From Halanaerobium kushneri (GTDB taxonomy: Bacteria > Bacillota > Halanaerobiia > Halanaerobiales > Halanaerobiaceae), in assembly GCF_900156285.1 (NCBI RefSeq), contig NZ_FTNC01000001.1, forward strand, positions 310,001 through 374,000: a DNA stretch of 64,000 bases, in the 5' to 3' direction. Positions 33,459 through 44,858 of the stretch are shown here, in pieces. The notes beneath the pieces were generated by a model. It worked only from the letters and a program-made list of their open reading frames with translations. It searched no databases and had not been told where the DNA came from. Positions within the stretch are counted from its first letter, which is position 1, and each line of letters begins with the position of its first letter. Both the position numbers and the translations under genes were made by a program.

Positions 33459-35033
33459 TTAATTTATACTTATTCCTGCTTCAATTAAAAGCCAGTATTC
33501 TATACTATCCAGTAGTGCATCCCAGGATGCCTGAATAATATTGGTAGAAACTCCAACAGTTGTCCATGATTTTTCCAGATCAGCAGTTTCAATTAATACT
33601 CTTACCTTAGCTGCGGTACCATCATTTCCGTTCAAAACCCTAACCTTATAATCAATTAGTTTGGTTTCGGTTATTTCCGGATAAAATGATACTAAAGCCT
33701 TACGAAAACAATTATCCAGCGCATTAACAGGACCATCTCCTTCAGCAGCAATATGAACCTTCTCACCATTAACCTTCATTTTTACTACAGCTTCTGAATA
33801 GGTTTTATTATCACGGTTTACACTATTGGTTCTAAAATCTTCTATCTCAAAAAAAGGATTATAATCCTTAAATTCTCTGAAGGCTAGAAGAATCAGTGAA
33901 GCCTCTGCTCCTTCAAACTGATAACCCTGATTTTCTAATGATTTAACTTTTTTGATCAGTTTTTTTATCATTGCATCAGAAAAATCTTCAAGATTAAAAC
34001 CAATTTCTTTTAACTTATACCTCAGATTTGACTTTCCAGCTAACTCAGAAACAAGTACCCGGCGCTCATTACCAACCAACTCCGGCTCTATATGCTCATA
34101 AGTATGAGGATTTTTACGAACCGCACTGACATGAATTCCTCCCTTATGAGTAAAAGCACTTTTCCCCACATAGGGCTTATTATTAATTGGGATTAAATTG
34201 GCAGTTTCAGTAACAAAGAAATAAAGTGGTTTTAATTGTTTTAATTGTTCAGAGGTCACCAGTTCTTCACCATACTTTAACTGTAGAGCAGGAATAACAC
34301 TGCACAAATCAGCATTACCACAGCGCTCTCCCAGACCTCCAACCGTGCCCTGAACCTGAACTGCACCTTCCTCATAAGCCGCCAGAGAATTTGCTACAGC
34401 CAGATTGCCATCATTATGAGAATGAATACCAAGTGGAGTATCACACTCTGCCTTAACTTCCTGCACTATTTTTGTCACCTGAGAGGGAAGCATTCCTCCA
34501 TTAGTATCACATAAAATTAAAAGTTCAGCTCCCGCTTCAGCAGCCACCTTTAATGTTTTTAAAGCATAATTTGGATTAGCAAGATAACCATCAAAGAAAT
34601 GTTCAGCATCAAAGAATACATTTAATCCTTCTGACTTTAAAAAAGAAACAGTATCTTTAATCATTTCTATATTTTCCTTTAGTGGAATCTGAAGAGCATC
34701 AGTTACATGAAGATCCCAACTTTTAGCAAAAATAGTAACATAATCAACTCCTGCTTCAACAAGTTTTAAAATATTACTGTCTTCTGCAGCTCTTATATTA
34801 GCTCTTCTGGTTGAACTGAAAGCAGTTATTTTAGCGTGATCTAAATTCATATTCTGAACTTCGCGAAAATAAGCCTCATCTTTAGGATTGGAACCCGGCC
34901 ATCCTCCTTCAATGAAATCAATTCCAAAACGATCTAACTGTCTTGTAATTCTGAGCTTATCATCAAGTGATAAAGAAATTCCTTCTCCCTGTGAGCCATC
35001 TCTTAAAGTTGTATCATAAAGTGTTAATCCCAC
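33459..35033 (-). CDS. cimA: (R)-citramalate synthase
   Basis: 524-residue HMGL-like enzyme condensing acetyl-CoA with pyruvate to citramalate, the start of the threonine-independent route to 2-oxobutyrate and isoleucine. It shows YDTTLRDGSQGEGISLS with the catalytic Arg and Asp, GGWPGSNPKD, GIHSHNDGNLAVANSLAA and GKSAFTHKGGIHVSAV, and a C-terminal regulatory LeuA dimer domain. The WPGSNPKD and AKSWDLHV features separate it from LeuA, which is also encoded here. The start appears to be GTG 35033. It is the last gene of the branched-chain operon. Confidence 0.93.
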   Translation of the reverse strand: MGLTLYDTTLRDGSQGEGISLSLDDKLRITRQLDRFGIDFIEGGWPGSNPKDEAYFREVQNMNLDHAKITAFSSTRRANIRAAEDSNILKLVEAGVDYVTIFAKSWDLHVTDALQIPLKENIEMIKDTVSFLKSEGLNVFFDAEHFFDGYLANPNYALKTLKVAAEAGAELLILCDTNGGMLPSQVTKIVQEVKAECDTPLGIHSHNDGNLAVANSLAAYEEGAVQVQGTVGGLGERCGNADLCSVIPALQLKYGEELVTSEQLKQLKPLYFFVTETANLIPINNKPYVGKSAFTHKGGIHVSAVRKNPHTYEHIEPELVGNERRVLVSELAGKSNLRYKLKEIGFNLEDFSDAMIKKLIKKVKSLENQGYQFEGAEASLILLAFREFKDYNPFFEIEDFRTNSVNRDNKTYSEAVVKMKVNGEKVHIAAEGDGPVNALDNCFRKALVSFYPEITETKLIDYKVRVLNGNDGTAAKVRVLIETADLEKSWTTVGVSTNIIQASWDALLDSIEYWLLIEAGISIN

Positions 35034-35042
35034 TAGTCATCA

Positions 35043-36110
35043 CTACTCACCTTCCTCTTTGCTTTTAAGATTTTGAACCAGATAATCCCCAACTTCATCT
35101 GTACTTAAGTCTCCACCCTGATCGGAAGTAACCATATTATTCTCTAAAGCATCCTTAACTGCCTCTTCTACCTTTGGTGTCAAATTACCATGGCCAAGTT
35201 CTCTGAGCATCATTCCCGCTGCTAAAACGGCTGCCAGTGGATTAGCTATATTTTGACCGGCAATATCGGGTGCACTTCCATGAACGGGTTCAAACATAGA
35301 AATGCTTTCTGGATTTATATTACCAGAAACAGCCATTCCCATTCCTCCCTGAATTTCTGCTCCAAGATCAGTAATGATATCACCAAAAATATTACAGGTA
35401 ACAATTACATCAAAAATTTCCGGATTACGAACCATTTTCATGGTAATTGCATCAACTAAAAAGTGATTTTGTTCAACATCAGGATAATTTTTACCCATTT
35501 CTTTAAAAGAGCGCTGCCACAGATTATGAGCATAGGTCAATACATTACTCTTATCACAGACAGTTAGTTTAGGTTCTCTACCAAATTCTTGAGCATACTC
35601 AAAAGCATATTTGATTACTCTATCCACACCTTTACGAGTAGAAATCATTTCCTGAGTAGCCACTTCATCTGGAGTATCTTTCTTTAAAAAGCCACCTATA
35701 CCAGCATAAATTCCTTCAGTATTTTCTCTAACAACAGTAAAATCAATATCTTTAATTCCTTTACCTTTAAGAGGAGAAAATTCTTCTTTATACAATTTAA
35801 TAGGTCTTAAATTTACATACTGGTCAAAATAAAAGCGAAGTTTAAGTAAAATTCCCTTTTCTAGAATTCCTGGCTCAACTCGTGGATCCCCAACAGCTCC
35901 CAGATAAATTGAGTCAAAGGTTTCCAACTTATTTAAAACATCATCAGGTAAAATATCGCCTGTTTTTAAATATCGTTCAGCCCCCAGATCAAATTTTTCG
36001 AACTTCAGACCAAGATTATAGGCATTATCCAGATACTCTAAAACTTTTATTCCCTGTCGGGTAACCTCTTCTCCAATTCCGTCACCCGGTATATATGCTA
36101 TATTACTCAT
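35043..36110 (-). CDS. leuB: 3-isopropylmalate dehydrogenase
   Basis: 355-residue decarboxylating dehydrogenase acting on 3-isopropylmalate, and probably 3-methylmalate in the citramalate route. It has IPGDGIGEEV, FDSIYLGAVGDPRV, the substrate-binding LRFYFDQYVNLRPI, TVVRENTEGIYAGIGG, CDKSNVL and NIFGDIITDLGAEIQGGMG with the metal-binding Asp residues. Some features resemble the homoisocitrate/tartrate branch of the family, but the operon position directly after leuCD supports LeuB. Confidence 0.92.
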   Translation of the reverse strand: MSNIAYIPGDGIGEEVTRQGIKVLEYLDNAYNLGLKFEKFDLGAERYLKTGDILPDDVLNKLETFDSIYLGAVGDPRVEPGILEKGILLKLRFYFDQYVNLRPIKLYKEEFSPLKGKGIKDIDFTVVRENTEGIYAGIGGFLKKDTPDEVATQEMISTRKGVDRVIKYAFEYAQEFGREPKLTVCDKSNVLTYAHNLWQRSFKEMGKNYPDVEQNHFLVDAITMKMVRNPEIFDVIVTCNIFGDIITDLGAEIQGGMGMAVSGNINPESISMFEPVHGSAPDIAGQNIANPLAAVLAAGMMLRELGHGNLTPKVEEAVKDALENNMVTSDQGGDLSTDEVGDYLVQNLKSKEEGE

Positions 36111-36602
36111 CTATACCAGCTCCTTTTTGACATGTTCGATTAAACCGCCATCTTTAATAATTTCCTGCATAAAGGGAGGGAATGGTTCTGCCTGATAAGT
36201 CTCACCTGTGCGCATATTTTTAATTTCACCCTGATCAATATCAACTTCCAGCTCATCTCCTGCTTCGGCTGCTTTAACAGCTTCCGGTGACTCTAAGATT
36301 GGAAGACCAATATTAATCGAGTTACGATAAAAAATTCGGGCAAAACTTTCTGCTATCACACAGGAAACCCCTGCATATTTAATAGCAAGAGGAGCATGTT
36401 CTCGAGAAGAACCGGAGCCAAAGTTTTTACCACCAACAATAATATCACCGTCAGTTACCTCTTCAGCAAAATTTTCGTCAATGTCTTCCATACAGTGAGC
36501 CGCTAAATTGGCTGGATCTGATGAATTAAGATAGCGAGCTGGAATAATCACATCTGTATCTACATTATCTCCATATTTAAATACTTTTCCTTTTAATTTC
36601 AT
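36111..36602 (-). CDS. leuD: isopropylmalate isomerase small subunit
   Basis: 163-residue swivelling domain of isopropylmalate/citraconate isomerase. It contains [17 protein letters not shown] at the start, [22 protein letters not shown] with the substrate-contacting SSREHA, and [18 protein letters not shown]. It overlaps leuC by one base and abuts leuB. The length and YLNSSD type correspond to the archaeal/Firmicute form that partners a roughly 420-residue LeuC. Confidence 0.95.
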   Translation of the reverse strand: MKLKGKVFKYGDNVDTDVIIPARYLNSSDPANLAAHCMEDIDENFAEEVTDGDIIVGGKNFGSGSSREHAPLAIKYAGVSCVIAESFARIFYRNSINIGLPILESPEAVKAAEAGDELEVDIDQGEIKNMRTGETYQAEPFPPFMQEIIKDGGLIEHVKKELV

Positions 36603-37867
36603 TATTTAACCTCCTCTGGACCGGCAATATAGCCTTTGATTGCTGATGCTGCCGCCACAGCTGGACTAGCCAGATAAACTTCACTTTTAGTTGAACCCAT
36701 CCGACCGACAAAATTACGGTTGGTTGTAGAAATAGCTTTTTCACCTTCAGCTAAAATACCCATATGTCCACCCAGGCAGGGTCCACAGGTTGGTGTAGAA
36801 ACTGCTACTCCGGCATCAATAAAAATATCAAATAATCCTTCATTCATTGCCTGTTTGTAAATCTTCTGAGTCCCTGGAAATACAAGACAGCGAACATTTT
36901 CGTTAACTGTATGTCCTTTTAATATTTCTGCTGCTACTCTTAAATCTTCCAGTCGACCATTGGTACAGGAACCAATAACCGCCTGCTGAATTTCAATTTT
37001 TTCTTCGATTTCATCCAGCCCTTTGGTATTTTCAGGCAGACTAGGAAAAGCAATCTGAGGTGTGATTTGACTGACATCTATCTCGATTACCTTCTCATAT
37101 TCTGCATCTGGATCTGCATTAAGTACAGTATAATCACGCTGAGCTTTATCTTTAAGATAGGCTTCTGTTTTCTCGTCTGCTGCAATTAATCCCGCTTTAC
37201 CTCCAGCTTCAATTGCCATATTAGACATTGTCATTCTGCCGTCCATAGAAAGATTTTCAATTGCTTCTCCTGTAAATTCCATCGCTTTATATAAAGCACC
37301 ATCTACACCAATTTTCCCAATTGTATATAAAATTAAATCCTTACCACTAACGTGAGGCTTAAGCTCACCTTTATAAATAATTTTAATTGTAGGTGGCACC
37401 TTAAACCAGGCTTTACCTGTAGCCATAGCTGCTGCCATATCAGTACTTCCAACTCCAGTTCCTAAAGCACCCAAAGCACCATAGGTACAGGTGTGAGAAT
37501 CCGCACCAATAATAATTTCACCAGGCAAAGTTAATCCCTTTTCCGGTAGTAATACATGCTCAATTCCCATCTGACCCACTTCAAAGAAATTTGTAATTTC
37601 ATATTTTTTGGCAAACTTTCTGATCATATTAACCTGCTCTGCTGCTTTAATATCCTTATTTGGAGTAAAATGATCAGGTACAATTGCAATTCTATCCTTA
37701 TCAAAGACTTTATCCACACCAATTTTTTCAAATTCCTTTACTGCCACTGGAGTTGTTATATCATTACCGAGCACCATATCAACTCTGGCGTTTACTATCT
37801 CTCCAGGTTTTAATTCATCCCGATCAGAATGAGCAGCCAGGATTTTTTCAATCATTGTCATTCCCAT
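36602..37867 (-). CDS. leuC: isopropylmalate isomerase large subunit
   Basis: 421-residue aconitase-family subunit carrying the [4Fe-4S] cluster. It shows [32 protein letters not shown] with one cluster Cys, and [14 protein letters not shown] with the other two. With LeuD it isomerises 2- to 3-isopropylmalate and probably also citramalate to 3-methylmalate. A stem-loop and a weak TATAAT-containing promoter-like sequence lie in the 92 bases between leuA and leuC. Confidence 0.96.
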   Translation of the reverse strand: MGMTMIEKILAAHSDRDELKPGEIVNARVDMVLGNDITTPVAVKEFEKIGVDKVFDKDRIAIVPDHFTPNKDIKAAEQVNMIRKFAKKYEITNFFEVGQMGIEHVLLPEKGLTLPGEIIIGADSHTCTYGALGALGTGVGSTDMAAAMATGKAWFKVPPTIKIIYKGELKPHVSGKDLILYTIGKIGVDGALYKAMEFTGEAIENLSMDGRMTMSNMAIEAGGKAGLIAADEKTEAYLKDKAQRDYTVLNADPDAEYEKVIEIDVSQITPQIAFPSLPENTKGLDEIEEKIEIQQAVIGSCTNGRLEDLRVAAEILKGHTVNENVRCLVFPGTQKIYKQAMNEGLFDIFIDAGVAVSTPTCGPCLGGHMGILAEGEKAISTTNRNFVGRMGSTKSEVYLASPAVAAASAIKGYIAGPEEVK

Positions 37868-37927
37868 TTAGTTAATCACTCCTCTTAAATTCCTTATAAT
37901 ATTATAGATTTTTTTAAAATATTCTTA

Positions 37928-37953
37928 AACAGCCCGAGTAATCTCAGGCTGTT
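37928..37953 (-). other. intercistronic stem-loop between leuA and leuC
   Basis: On the transcript strand AACAGCC-T-GAG pairs with CTC-G-GGCTGTT around an ATTA loop; the T-G pair is a wobble only on this strand. It is followed by TTAAGAATATTTT rather than a clean T run, so partial termination or 3'-end stabilisation of the upstream ilv-leuA message is plausible. Confidence 0.6.
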
Positions 37954-37959
37954 TTGATT

Positions 37960-39483
37960 TTATTTATTTTTAGTATAAACAAGATACTTATTAATTGCTT
38001 CAATGTAGGCGGCTGCACTGGCTTCTGTAATATCAGTCTGAGATGAGTGACCAGTAAAAATTTTGCCATCAATTTCGGCAGCAATAAAAGCCTCTCCCAG
38101 TGCATCTTTACCTTCTGTAACCGCATCAATCTTATAAGACATCAGTTTAATATCTTCAATACCAGTTAATTCATTGATAGTCTGGAAAATTGCATCTACC
38201 GGGCCATCGCCATTACAGGCGGCCGACTGAATAATTTCGCCTTCCTTTTTCAGTCTAACTGTAGCTGTTGGGAGTAGTCCCTTACCTGTTAATACTGATA
38301 TATACTCCATTTCATATATCTTTTCGTAATCATAGAGTTCATTATCCAGAAGAGCAATGATATCTGCATTACTGACATTTTTCTTCTTGTCAGCCAGATC
38401 TTTAAACCGCTTAAAAAAGCTTTCAAAGCTCTCTTGATCAAGTTCATAATCATATTTTTCCAGAAAATCTTTTAGAGCATGACGTCCGGAATGTTTACCT
38501 AAAACCAGTTTGTTATGGTCAAGACCAATGGTTTTTGCATCCATAATCTCATAGGTAGTTCTTTCCTTGATCACACCATCCTGATGAATTCCTGCTTCAT
38601 GAGCAAAGGCATTAGCTCCTACAATTGCTTTATTGGCCTGCAGAGTAATACCGGTCGAATTAGCTACTAACTTAGAGAGACGAGCAATTTGAGTTGTATC
38701 CTGAGTTATATCCAGATTATAATAATCCTGTCTGGTATATAAGGCCATCACAATTTCTTCTAGAGCAGCATTTCCGGCTCTCTCACCAATTCCATTAACT
38801 GAAACTTCTACCTGACTTGCCCCATTCTCAATAGCTGCCAGAGAGTTGGCCACTGCAAGCCCCAGATCATTATGGCAGTGAACACTAATTTCAGCCTGAT
38901 CAATATTAGGAGTCTTTTCTTTAACATCCTTGATCAACTGACCAAATTCTGAGGGCACTGCATAACCAACAGTATCCGGAATATTAATTACTTTTGCACC
39001 AACATCAATTACTGCCTTAAAAAGTCGGGCCAAAAAATCAGTACCTGTGCGAGAGGCATCCTCTGCTGAAAACTCAATATTATCAGTATACTGAGCCGCA
39101 TATTTAACAGCTTCCACCGCATTATTTAATACTTCATCTTCTGACATCTGTAATTTATATTCTAAATGTATTGGCGAAGATGCAATAAAAACATGAATCC
39201 TGGGGTTTTCAGCATGCTGCACAGCCTCCCAGGCTCGATCAATATCACTTTTGCGGCATCTAGCCAGAGCTGCTACTTCAACACCTTTTACATTTTCAGC
39301 TACCATTTTAACTGCATTAAAATCTCCATCTGAGGAAATAGGAAATCCAGCTTCAATCACATTAACTTTCATCTTGGCCAGCTGTTTGGCAATTGCCAGC
39401 TTTTCTTCGGGAATTAAAGTCACACCTGGAGACTGTTCTCCATCCCTTAATGTTGTATCAAATATTTTAACACCTGCCATCAT
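37960..39483 (-). CDS. leuA: 2-isopropylmalate synthase
   Basis: 507 residues from ATG 39483, which follows AGGTGG by five bases; a GTG three codons earlier overlaps this site. It commits 2-oxoisovalerate to leucine. It shows IFDTTLRDGEQSPGVTL, VIEAGFPISSDGDF, VHCHNDLGLAVANSLAA, NGIGERAGNAALEEIVMAL and HEAGIHQDG, followed by the C-terminal allosteric leucine-binding domain (GDGPVDAIFQTINELTG). Both LeuA and CimA occur in one operon; the DGEQSPG motif marks this one as the true LeuA. Confidence 0.96.
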   Translation of the reverse strand: MMAGVKIFDTTLRDGEQSPGVTLIPEEKLAIAKQLAKMKVNVIEAGFPISSDGDFNAVKMVAENVKGVEVAALARCRKSDIDRAWEAVQHAENPRIHVFIASSPIHLEYKLQMSEDEVLNNAVEAVKYAAQYTDNIEFSAEDASRTGTDFLARLFKAVIDVGAKVINIPDTVGYAVPSEFGQLIKDVKEKTPNIDQAEISVHCHNDLGLAVANSLAAIENGASQVEVSVNGIGERAGNAALEEIVMALYTRQDYYNLDITQDTTQIARLSKLVANSTGITLQANKAIVGANAFAHEAGIHQDGVIKERTTYEIMDAKTIGLDHNKLVLGKHSGRHALKDFLEKYDYELDQESFESFFKRFKDLADKKKNVSNADIIALLDNELYDYEKIYEMEYISVLTGKGLLPTATVRLKKEGEIIQSAACNGDGPVDAIFQTINELTGIEDIKLMSYKIDAVTEGKDALGEAFIAAEIDGKIFTGHSSQTDITEASAAAYIEAINKYLVYTKNK

Positions 39484-39511
39484 ATTCACCACCTTTTATC
39501 TGTCCTGCTAA

Positions 39512-40513
<1,002 letters not shown>

Positions 40514-40528
40514 TTATGTTCTTATATT

Positions 40529-41014
40529 TTATTTAGCTGCCTGTCCTCTACTTAAGGCAACTATTCCTGTTCTTACAAATTCTGCTATACCGAAATCCCT
40601 CAAAAGTTCCGTTAAAGCTTCCAGTTTATCTTCAGTACCTGTGGCTTCAATCATTAAACTATCAGGTGCTACATCAACAATCTGAGCCCTAAATGTGTCA
40701 GCAATCTGGATAATCTCTGATCGCTGTTTGCGAGTACACTTAACTCTGATTAAAATTAAGTCTCTTTCCACAATAGAATTTTTGTCAAGTTCAGTAATTT
40801 TTAAAACATTAATCAGCTTGTGCAGCTGTTTGGTTACCTGCTCTAATACTTTCTCATCACCCTGAACTACAATTGTCATCCTTGAAATCTCAGGATTTTC
40901 TGTTTTACCAACATTTAAACTTTCAATATTGAAATTCCGCCGACTAAAGAGTCCGGCAATTCTGGTTAAAACACCGGGCTTATTAAGTACGGAAACTGAT
41001 AAAATATGTGTCAT
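40529..41014 (-). CDS. ilvN: acetolactate synthase regulatory subunit
   Basis: 161-residue small subunit with an N-terminal ACT domain (HILSVSVLNKPGVLTRIAGLFSRRNFNIESLNVG) and a second ACT-like C-terminal domain (SLMIEATGTEDKLEALTELL). It confers valine feedback control on IlvB. It starts four bases beyond the ilvB stop, so the two are translationally linked. The long form (about 160 residues) is typical of IlvH/IlvN outside the short E. coli IlvN. Confidence 0.96.
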   Translation of the reverse strand: MTHILSVSVLNKPGVLTRIAGLFSRRNFNIESLNVGKTENPEISRMTIVVQGDEKVLEQVTKQLHKLINVLKITELDKNSIVERDLILIRVKCTRKQRSEIIQIADTFRAQIVDVAPDSLMIEATGTEDKLEALTELLRDFGIAEFVRTGIVALSRGQAAK

Positions 41015-41017
41015 AAA

Positions 41018-42688
41018 TTATCCCCCTATCATATCTTTTAAGCCGGCACCTGCTGGTACCATTGGATAGACATTTTCTTCTTCCGGAATGTGTACATCTA
41101 AAATAGCCGGTCCCTGATGCTCCATGGCTTCCTTTAAGGCACTATCAAGTTCTGATTTTTTATCCACAGACTTAGACCAGATCCCATAAGCTTCTCCCAT
41201 CTTAACAAAATTAGGAGCCGGAATCTTTGTAGAAGAATATCTTTTTTCAAAGAATATTTCCTGCCACTGCCTGACCATTCCTAAATATTTATTGTTAAAA
41301 ATAATTACTTTAATCGGAATATTGTAAGTCTGAGCTGTTCCAAGTTCCTGAATATTCATCTGAATACTGCCATCTCCTGCAATCAACACAACCTTTTCTT
41401 TCGGCTGTCCAATCTGAGCTCCGATTGCGGCCGGAAGTCCATAGCCCATTGTCCCCAGTCCTCCGGAAGTGATAAATTGACGTGGCTTTTTATATTTGTG
41501 GAACTGAGCCGCCCACATCTGATGCTGACCAACTTCAGTGACAATAGTTGCATCACCATTAGTGTATTTATCAATTTCTTCCATAATGTACTGAGGCTTT
41601 ATAGTCTCTGAACCATCATCTTCATATTTTAGTGGATAATTTTCCTTAAGCTCTTTGATCCGCTGCTGCCAGACTCCATTTTTTTTCGCTTCTATATGAG
41701 GAAGCAGTTCTCTAAGTACTGTCTTTACATCCCCCACAATTGGAATTTCTACATCAATATTTTTCCCTATTTCTGCTGGATCAATATCAATCTGAATTAT
41801 ATCTGCCTGAGCAGCAAATTCATCCAATTTACCGGTTACTCGATCATCAAAACGAGCACCAACTGCGATTAAAATGTCGGTCTCCAGAGTCGCCTTATTT
41901 GCATATTGAGTACCATGCATTCCCAGCATTTCCAGGGCCAGAGGTTGATCCTCCGGATAAATACCAAGTGCCATTAAAGTTGTGGTTACAGGGATTTTGG
42001 CTTTATCGACCATTTCTCGTAATTCCTTTTCTGCCCCTGAGATAACCGCTCCTCCACCTACATATAAAAGTGGACGACTTGCATTATTGATTGCTTTAGC
42101 TGCCTTATTAATCTGCAGTTTATGTCCTTCGAAAGTTGGTCTGTAACCAGGTAGATTAACTCGATCAGGATATTTAAACTCGGTAACCGCCTGTGTTACA
42201 TCCTTGGCCAGATCAATCAGTACCGGTCCTGGCCTCCCTGTACGGGCAATATAAAAAGCTTCTTTAATTGTTCTTGCCAGATCCTTAATATCTGTGACCA
42301 AGAAATTATGCTTGGTAATGGGTAGGGAAATACCCGTAATATCAGCTTCCTGAAAGGCATCTTTTCCAATTAAAGAGCTGGAAACCTGACCTGTAAATGC
42401 TACTAAGGGCACAGAGTCCATTTGAGCATTGGCCAGTCCTGTAACCAAATTTGTTCCTCCTGGTCCAGAAGTTGCAATGCAGACTCCAACTTTTCCACTG
42501 CTGCGAGCATAACCATCAGCCGCATGAACAACTCCCTGTTCATGTCTTCCCAGATAATGTTTTAAATCTGAATTGTAAAGAGCATCATAGAGATTAATAA
42601 CAGCACCTCCAGGATAACCAAATACAACTTCAACATTTTCTTTCTTTAATGATTCAATAATTATTTCTCCACCATTTAATTTTGGCAT
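41018..42688 (-). CDS. ilvB: acetolactate synthase catalytic subunit
   Basis: 556-residue thiamine-diphosphate enzyme making acetolactate or acetohydroxybutyrate. It has FGYPGGAVINLYDAL, the catalytic Glu in GRHEQGVVHAADGYAR, a FAD-binding middle domain and the TPP motif GDGSIQMNIQELGT ... NNKYLGMV. The start is ATG 42688 with GGAGGTGA five bases upstream. An in-frame TTG 69 bases earlier would put the start inside the leader terminator hairpin and is rejected. A structured leader precedes it. Confidence 0.97.
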   Translation of the reverse strand: MPKLNGGEIIIESLKKENVEVVFGYPGGAVINLYDALYNSDLKHYLGRHEQGVVHAADGYARSSGKVGVCIATSGPGGTNLVTGLANAQMDSVPLVAFTGQVSSSLIGKDAFQEADITGISLPITKHNFLVTDIKDLARTIKEAFYIARTGRPGPVLIDLAKDVTQAVTEFKYPDRVNLPGYRPTFEGHKLQINKAAKAINNASRPLLYVGGGAVISGAEKELREMVDKAKIPVTTTLMALGIYPEDQPLALEMLGMHGTQYANKATLETDILIAVGARFDDRVTGKLDEFAAQADIIQIDIDPAEIGKNIDVEIPIVGDVKTVLRELLPHIEAKKNGVWQQRIKELKENYPLKYEDDGSETIKPQYIMEEIDKYTNGDATIVTEVGQHQMWAAQFHKYKKPRQFITSGGLGTMGYGLPAAIGAQIGQPKEKVVLIAGDGSIQMNIQELGTAQTYNIPIKVIIFNNKYLGMVRQWQEIFFEKRYSSTKIPAPNFVKMGEAYGIWSKSVDKKSELDSALKEAMEHQGPAILDVHIPEEENVYPMVPAGAGLKDMIGG

Positions 42689-42738
42689 AGATTCACCTCC
42701 GCTGTGATTTTGAAAAATTAAAATTATAAATAGATACA

Positions 42739-42995
42739 AAAATAGCCCTGAATACAATTATCCAGGGCAGAAAATTATCTAAGAATCTATAATCGAAAAC
42801 CGGGTTTAAATTAACTGAAAATTAAATAAACTTCTTCTTTGTTTATTATTTAAAATAAAATTTCAGTAATTTTCAGCTTCTTTAATCCTAGATTAAAAAA
42901 ACTAAACTCCTATTTCGACTAATAAAATTCTTAAATGAAGCCAACCCTTCTCTACTGCTTGCTATTCTTATAACTTCATTTAATATTCTATTTAT
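42739..42995 (-). promoter_or_regulatory. structured ilvB leader ending in an intrinsic terminator (candidate attenuator)
   Basis: Three helices are readable on the transcript strand. H1 is TTAAATGAAG / CTTCATTTAA (42983-42974 with 42940-42931). H2 is CTGAAAATTA / TAATTTTCAG (42876-42867 with 42824-42815), enclosing an AATAAAC / GTTTATT hairpin. H3 is GCCCTG / CAGGGC (42768-42763 with 42750-42745), followed by TATTTTTG. The layout of own promoter, long leader, terminator and biosynthetic gene is that of attenuation. The T-box core (GGTGGNACCGCG) is absent. A frame without a standard start ends in NRSLVFLI just before H2. The effector is unknown. Confidence 0.65.
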
Positions 42996-43001
42996 ATTTT
43001 T

Positions 43002-43030
43002 ACTATACTAAATTATGATACTTTTATCAA
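43002..43030 (-). promoter_or_regulatory. promoter of the ilvB leader
   Basis: Minus strand TTGATA (43030-43025), 17-base spacer, TATAGT (43007-43002). It lies in the ilvD-ilvB gap, about 64 bases past the ilvD stop, and would start the roughly 310-base ilvB leader near 42995. Confidence 0.75.
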
Positions 43031-43093
43031 TCATTTTCACAAAATATCTTTGATTTTTTAGATATTTATTACATTTTAGACTATATAATACTT

Positions 43094-44749
43094 TTAATCA
43101 AGTACTGCTCCTTTAGAAGCTGAACCTACTAATTTTGCATAGCGCTTTAAATAACCGCTGATATCCGGGACAAATGGTTCTACTTTATCCATTCTGGCTG
43201 CTAATTCTTCCTCTGATAACTCTACTTCCAGAATAAATTTATCCATATCGATATGGATAATATCTCCTTCTTCTAAGGCTGCTATTGGTCCCCCGGCAGC
43301 TGCCTCAGGCGATACATGGCCGATTGCTGCTCCTCTGGTAGCACCTGAGAAACGACCATCAGTAATTAAAGCCACACTATCATCAAGGCCCATTCCAGCC
43401 AGAGCTGAAGTAGGTGAGAGCATTTCTCTCATTCCCGGTCCTCCTTTAGGACCTTCATTTTTAATAACTACCACATCACCGGGATTAATTTCTCTATTAT
43501 TAATAGCAGCAATTGATTCTTCTTCACTATTATAAATTCTTGCTGGTCCCCGATGGGACATCATATTATCCGCTACCGCTGCTCTTTTGACAACCGAACC
43601 TTCTGGAGCCAAATTACCTTTTAAGATAGCAAGTCCACCTCGATCATGATAAGGATTATCTAAAGAACGAATAATATTATGATCTACAAAATTAATAGCT
43701 TTTAAATTTTCTTTCAGTGATTGCCCGGTAACAGTAACTGTATCTAAATTAATTAGATCACCTTTTACCAGCTCATTAATAACTGCATGAATACCGCCAG
43801 CTGAATTTAAGTTTTCCATGTGATTTTTGCCAGCTGGAGTTAAAGAACAGATATGGGGTACCTGATCACTGATCTCATTAAACTTATCTAAAGGAAGATT
43901 TATTCCTGCTTCATGGGCAATTGCCGGCAGATGCAGAGCTGTATTTGTTGAACAGCCCAGCGACATATCAACAGTAATTGCATTTTCAAATGATTTTTCT
44001 GTTAAAATATCAGAAGGTCGAATATCCTTCTCCACCAGTTTCATTACTGCTCTTCCAGCAGCTTTAGCCAGTCTAATTCGATCAGCCTTAACAGCCGGAA
44101 TTGTTCCATTACCCGGTAAAGCCAGCCCTAATACTTCAGCCAGAGAGTTCATCGAATTGGCTGTAAACATCCCGGCACAGGAGCCAACTCCTGGACAGGC
44201 AGAACGGGCTATCTGATCCAGCTCTTCTTCCTCCATCTTACCGGAAGTAACAGAACCGACCGCCTCAAAGACATTGTGTAAGTCAATGGCATTACCACAG
44301 TGGCTGCCTGCTTCCATTGGTCCACCACTGATTACAATTGCCGGAATATCAAGTCGAGCTGCTGCCATCATCATTCCAGGTACAATTTTATCACAGTTTG
44401 GTATTAAAACCAGCCCATCCAGCTGATGTCCATTAACCACTGCTTCCACTGAATCTGCAATTATTTCTCTGCTGGCCAGAGAATAATGCATTCCACTATG
44501 GCCCATCGCAATTCCATCACAGACTCCAATAGTACCAAAAGTTAGAGCTGTACCACCAGCTGCAGTAATTCCGTGTTCAACAGCATCTTTAATTCTGTCT
44601 AAATGTTTATGACCGGGAATTATATCATTTGCCGAGTTGGCAATCCCGATTAAAGGTTTATCTATGTCATTATCGTCGAGTCCCAGAGCATAAAGTAATG
44701 ATCTATGAGGGGCTCTTTCGATACCTTTTTTTATCTTATCACTTCTCAT
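43094..44749 (-). CDS. ilvD: dihydroxy-acid dehydratase
   Basis: 551-residue Fe-S dehydratase giving 2-oxoisovalerate and 2-oxo-3-methylvalerate. It shows [16 protein letters not shown], the cluster Cys in [15 protein letters not shown] and [35 protein letters not shown], and near the end [23 protein letters not shown]. Length is standard. It follows ilvE after 109 bases and is separated from ilvB by 405 bases containing a promoter and leader. Confidence 0.97.
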   Translation of the reverse strand: MRSDKIKKGIERAPHRSLLYALGLDDNDIDKPLIGIANSANDIIPGHKHLDRIKDAVEHGITAAGGTALTFGTIGVCDGIAMGHSGMHYSLASREIIADSVEAVVNGHQLDGLVLIPNCDKIVPGMMMAAARLDIPAIVISGGPMEAGSHCGNAIDLHNVFEAVGSVTSGKMEEEELDQIARSACPGVGSCAGMFTANSMNSLAEVLGLALPGNGTIPAVKADRIRLAKAAGRAVMKLVEKDIRPSDILTEKSFENAITVDMSLGCSTNTALHLPAIAHEAGINLPLDKFNEISDQVPHICSLTPAGKNHMENLNSAGGIHAVINELVKGDLINLDTVTVTGQSLKENLKAINFVDHNIIRSLDNPYHDRGGLAILKGNLAPEGSVVKRAAVADNMMSHRGPARIYNSEEESIAAINNREINPGDVVVIKNEGPKGGPGMREMLSPTSALAGMGLDDSVALITDGRFSGATRGAAIGHVSPEAAAGGPIAALEEGDIIHIDMDKFILEVELSEEELAARMDKVEPFVPDISGYLKRYAKLVGSASKGAVLD

Positions 44750-44858
44750 TCTTTTCCTCCTTAATCTACTAACTTCTTTCTGAAAAGCTTATTTATATTC
44801 ATTATTTAGAATATATCTCATATATTAATACTTAATTATTAAAGGCCCACCTGACAGA

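Noticed and set aside
42689-42757. In-frame N-terminal extension of ilvB from TTG 42757
   Set aside because: It would start inside the leader terminator hairpin, lacks a ribosome site and adds a hydrophobic stretch not typical of IlvB; ATG 42688 has GGAGGTGA.
42689-43093. T-box riboswitch upstream of ilvB
   Set aside because: The diagnostic antiterminator sequence GGTGGNACCGCG is absent, although a terminator and stem-rich leader are present.
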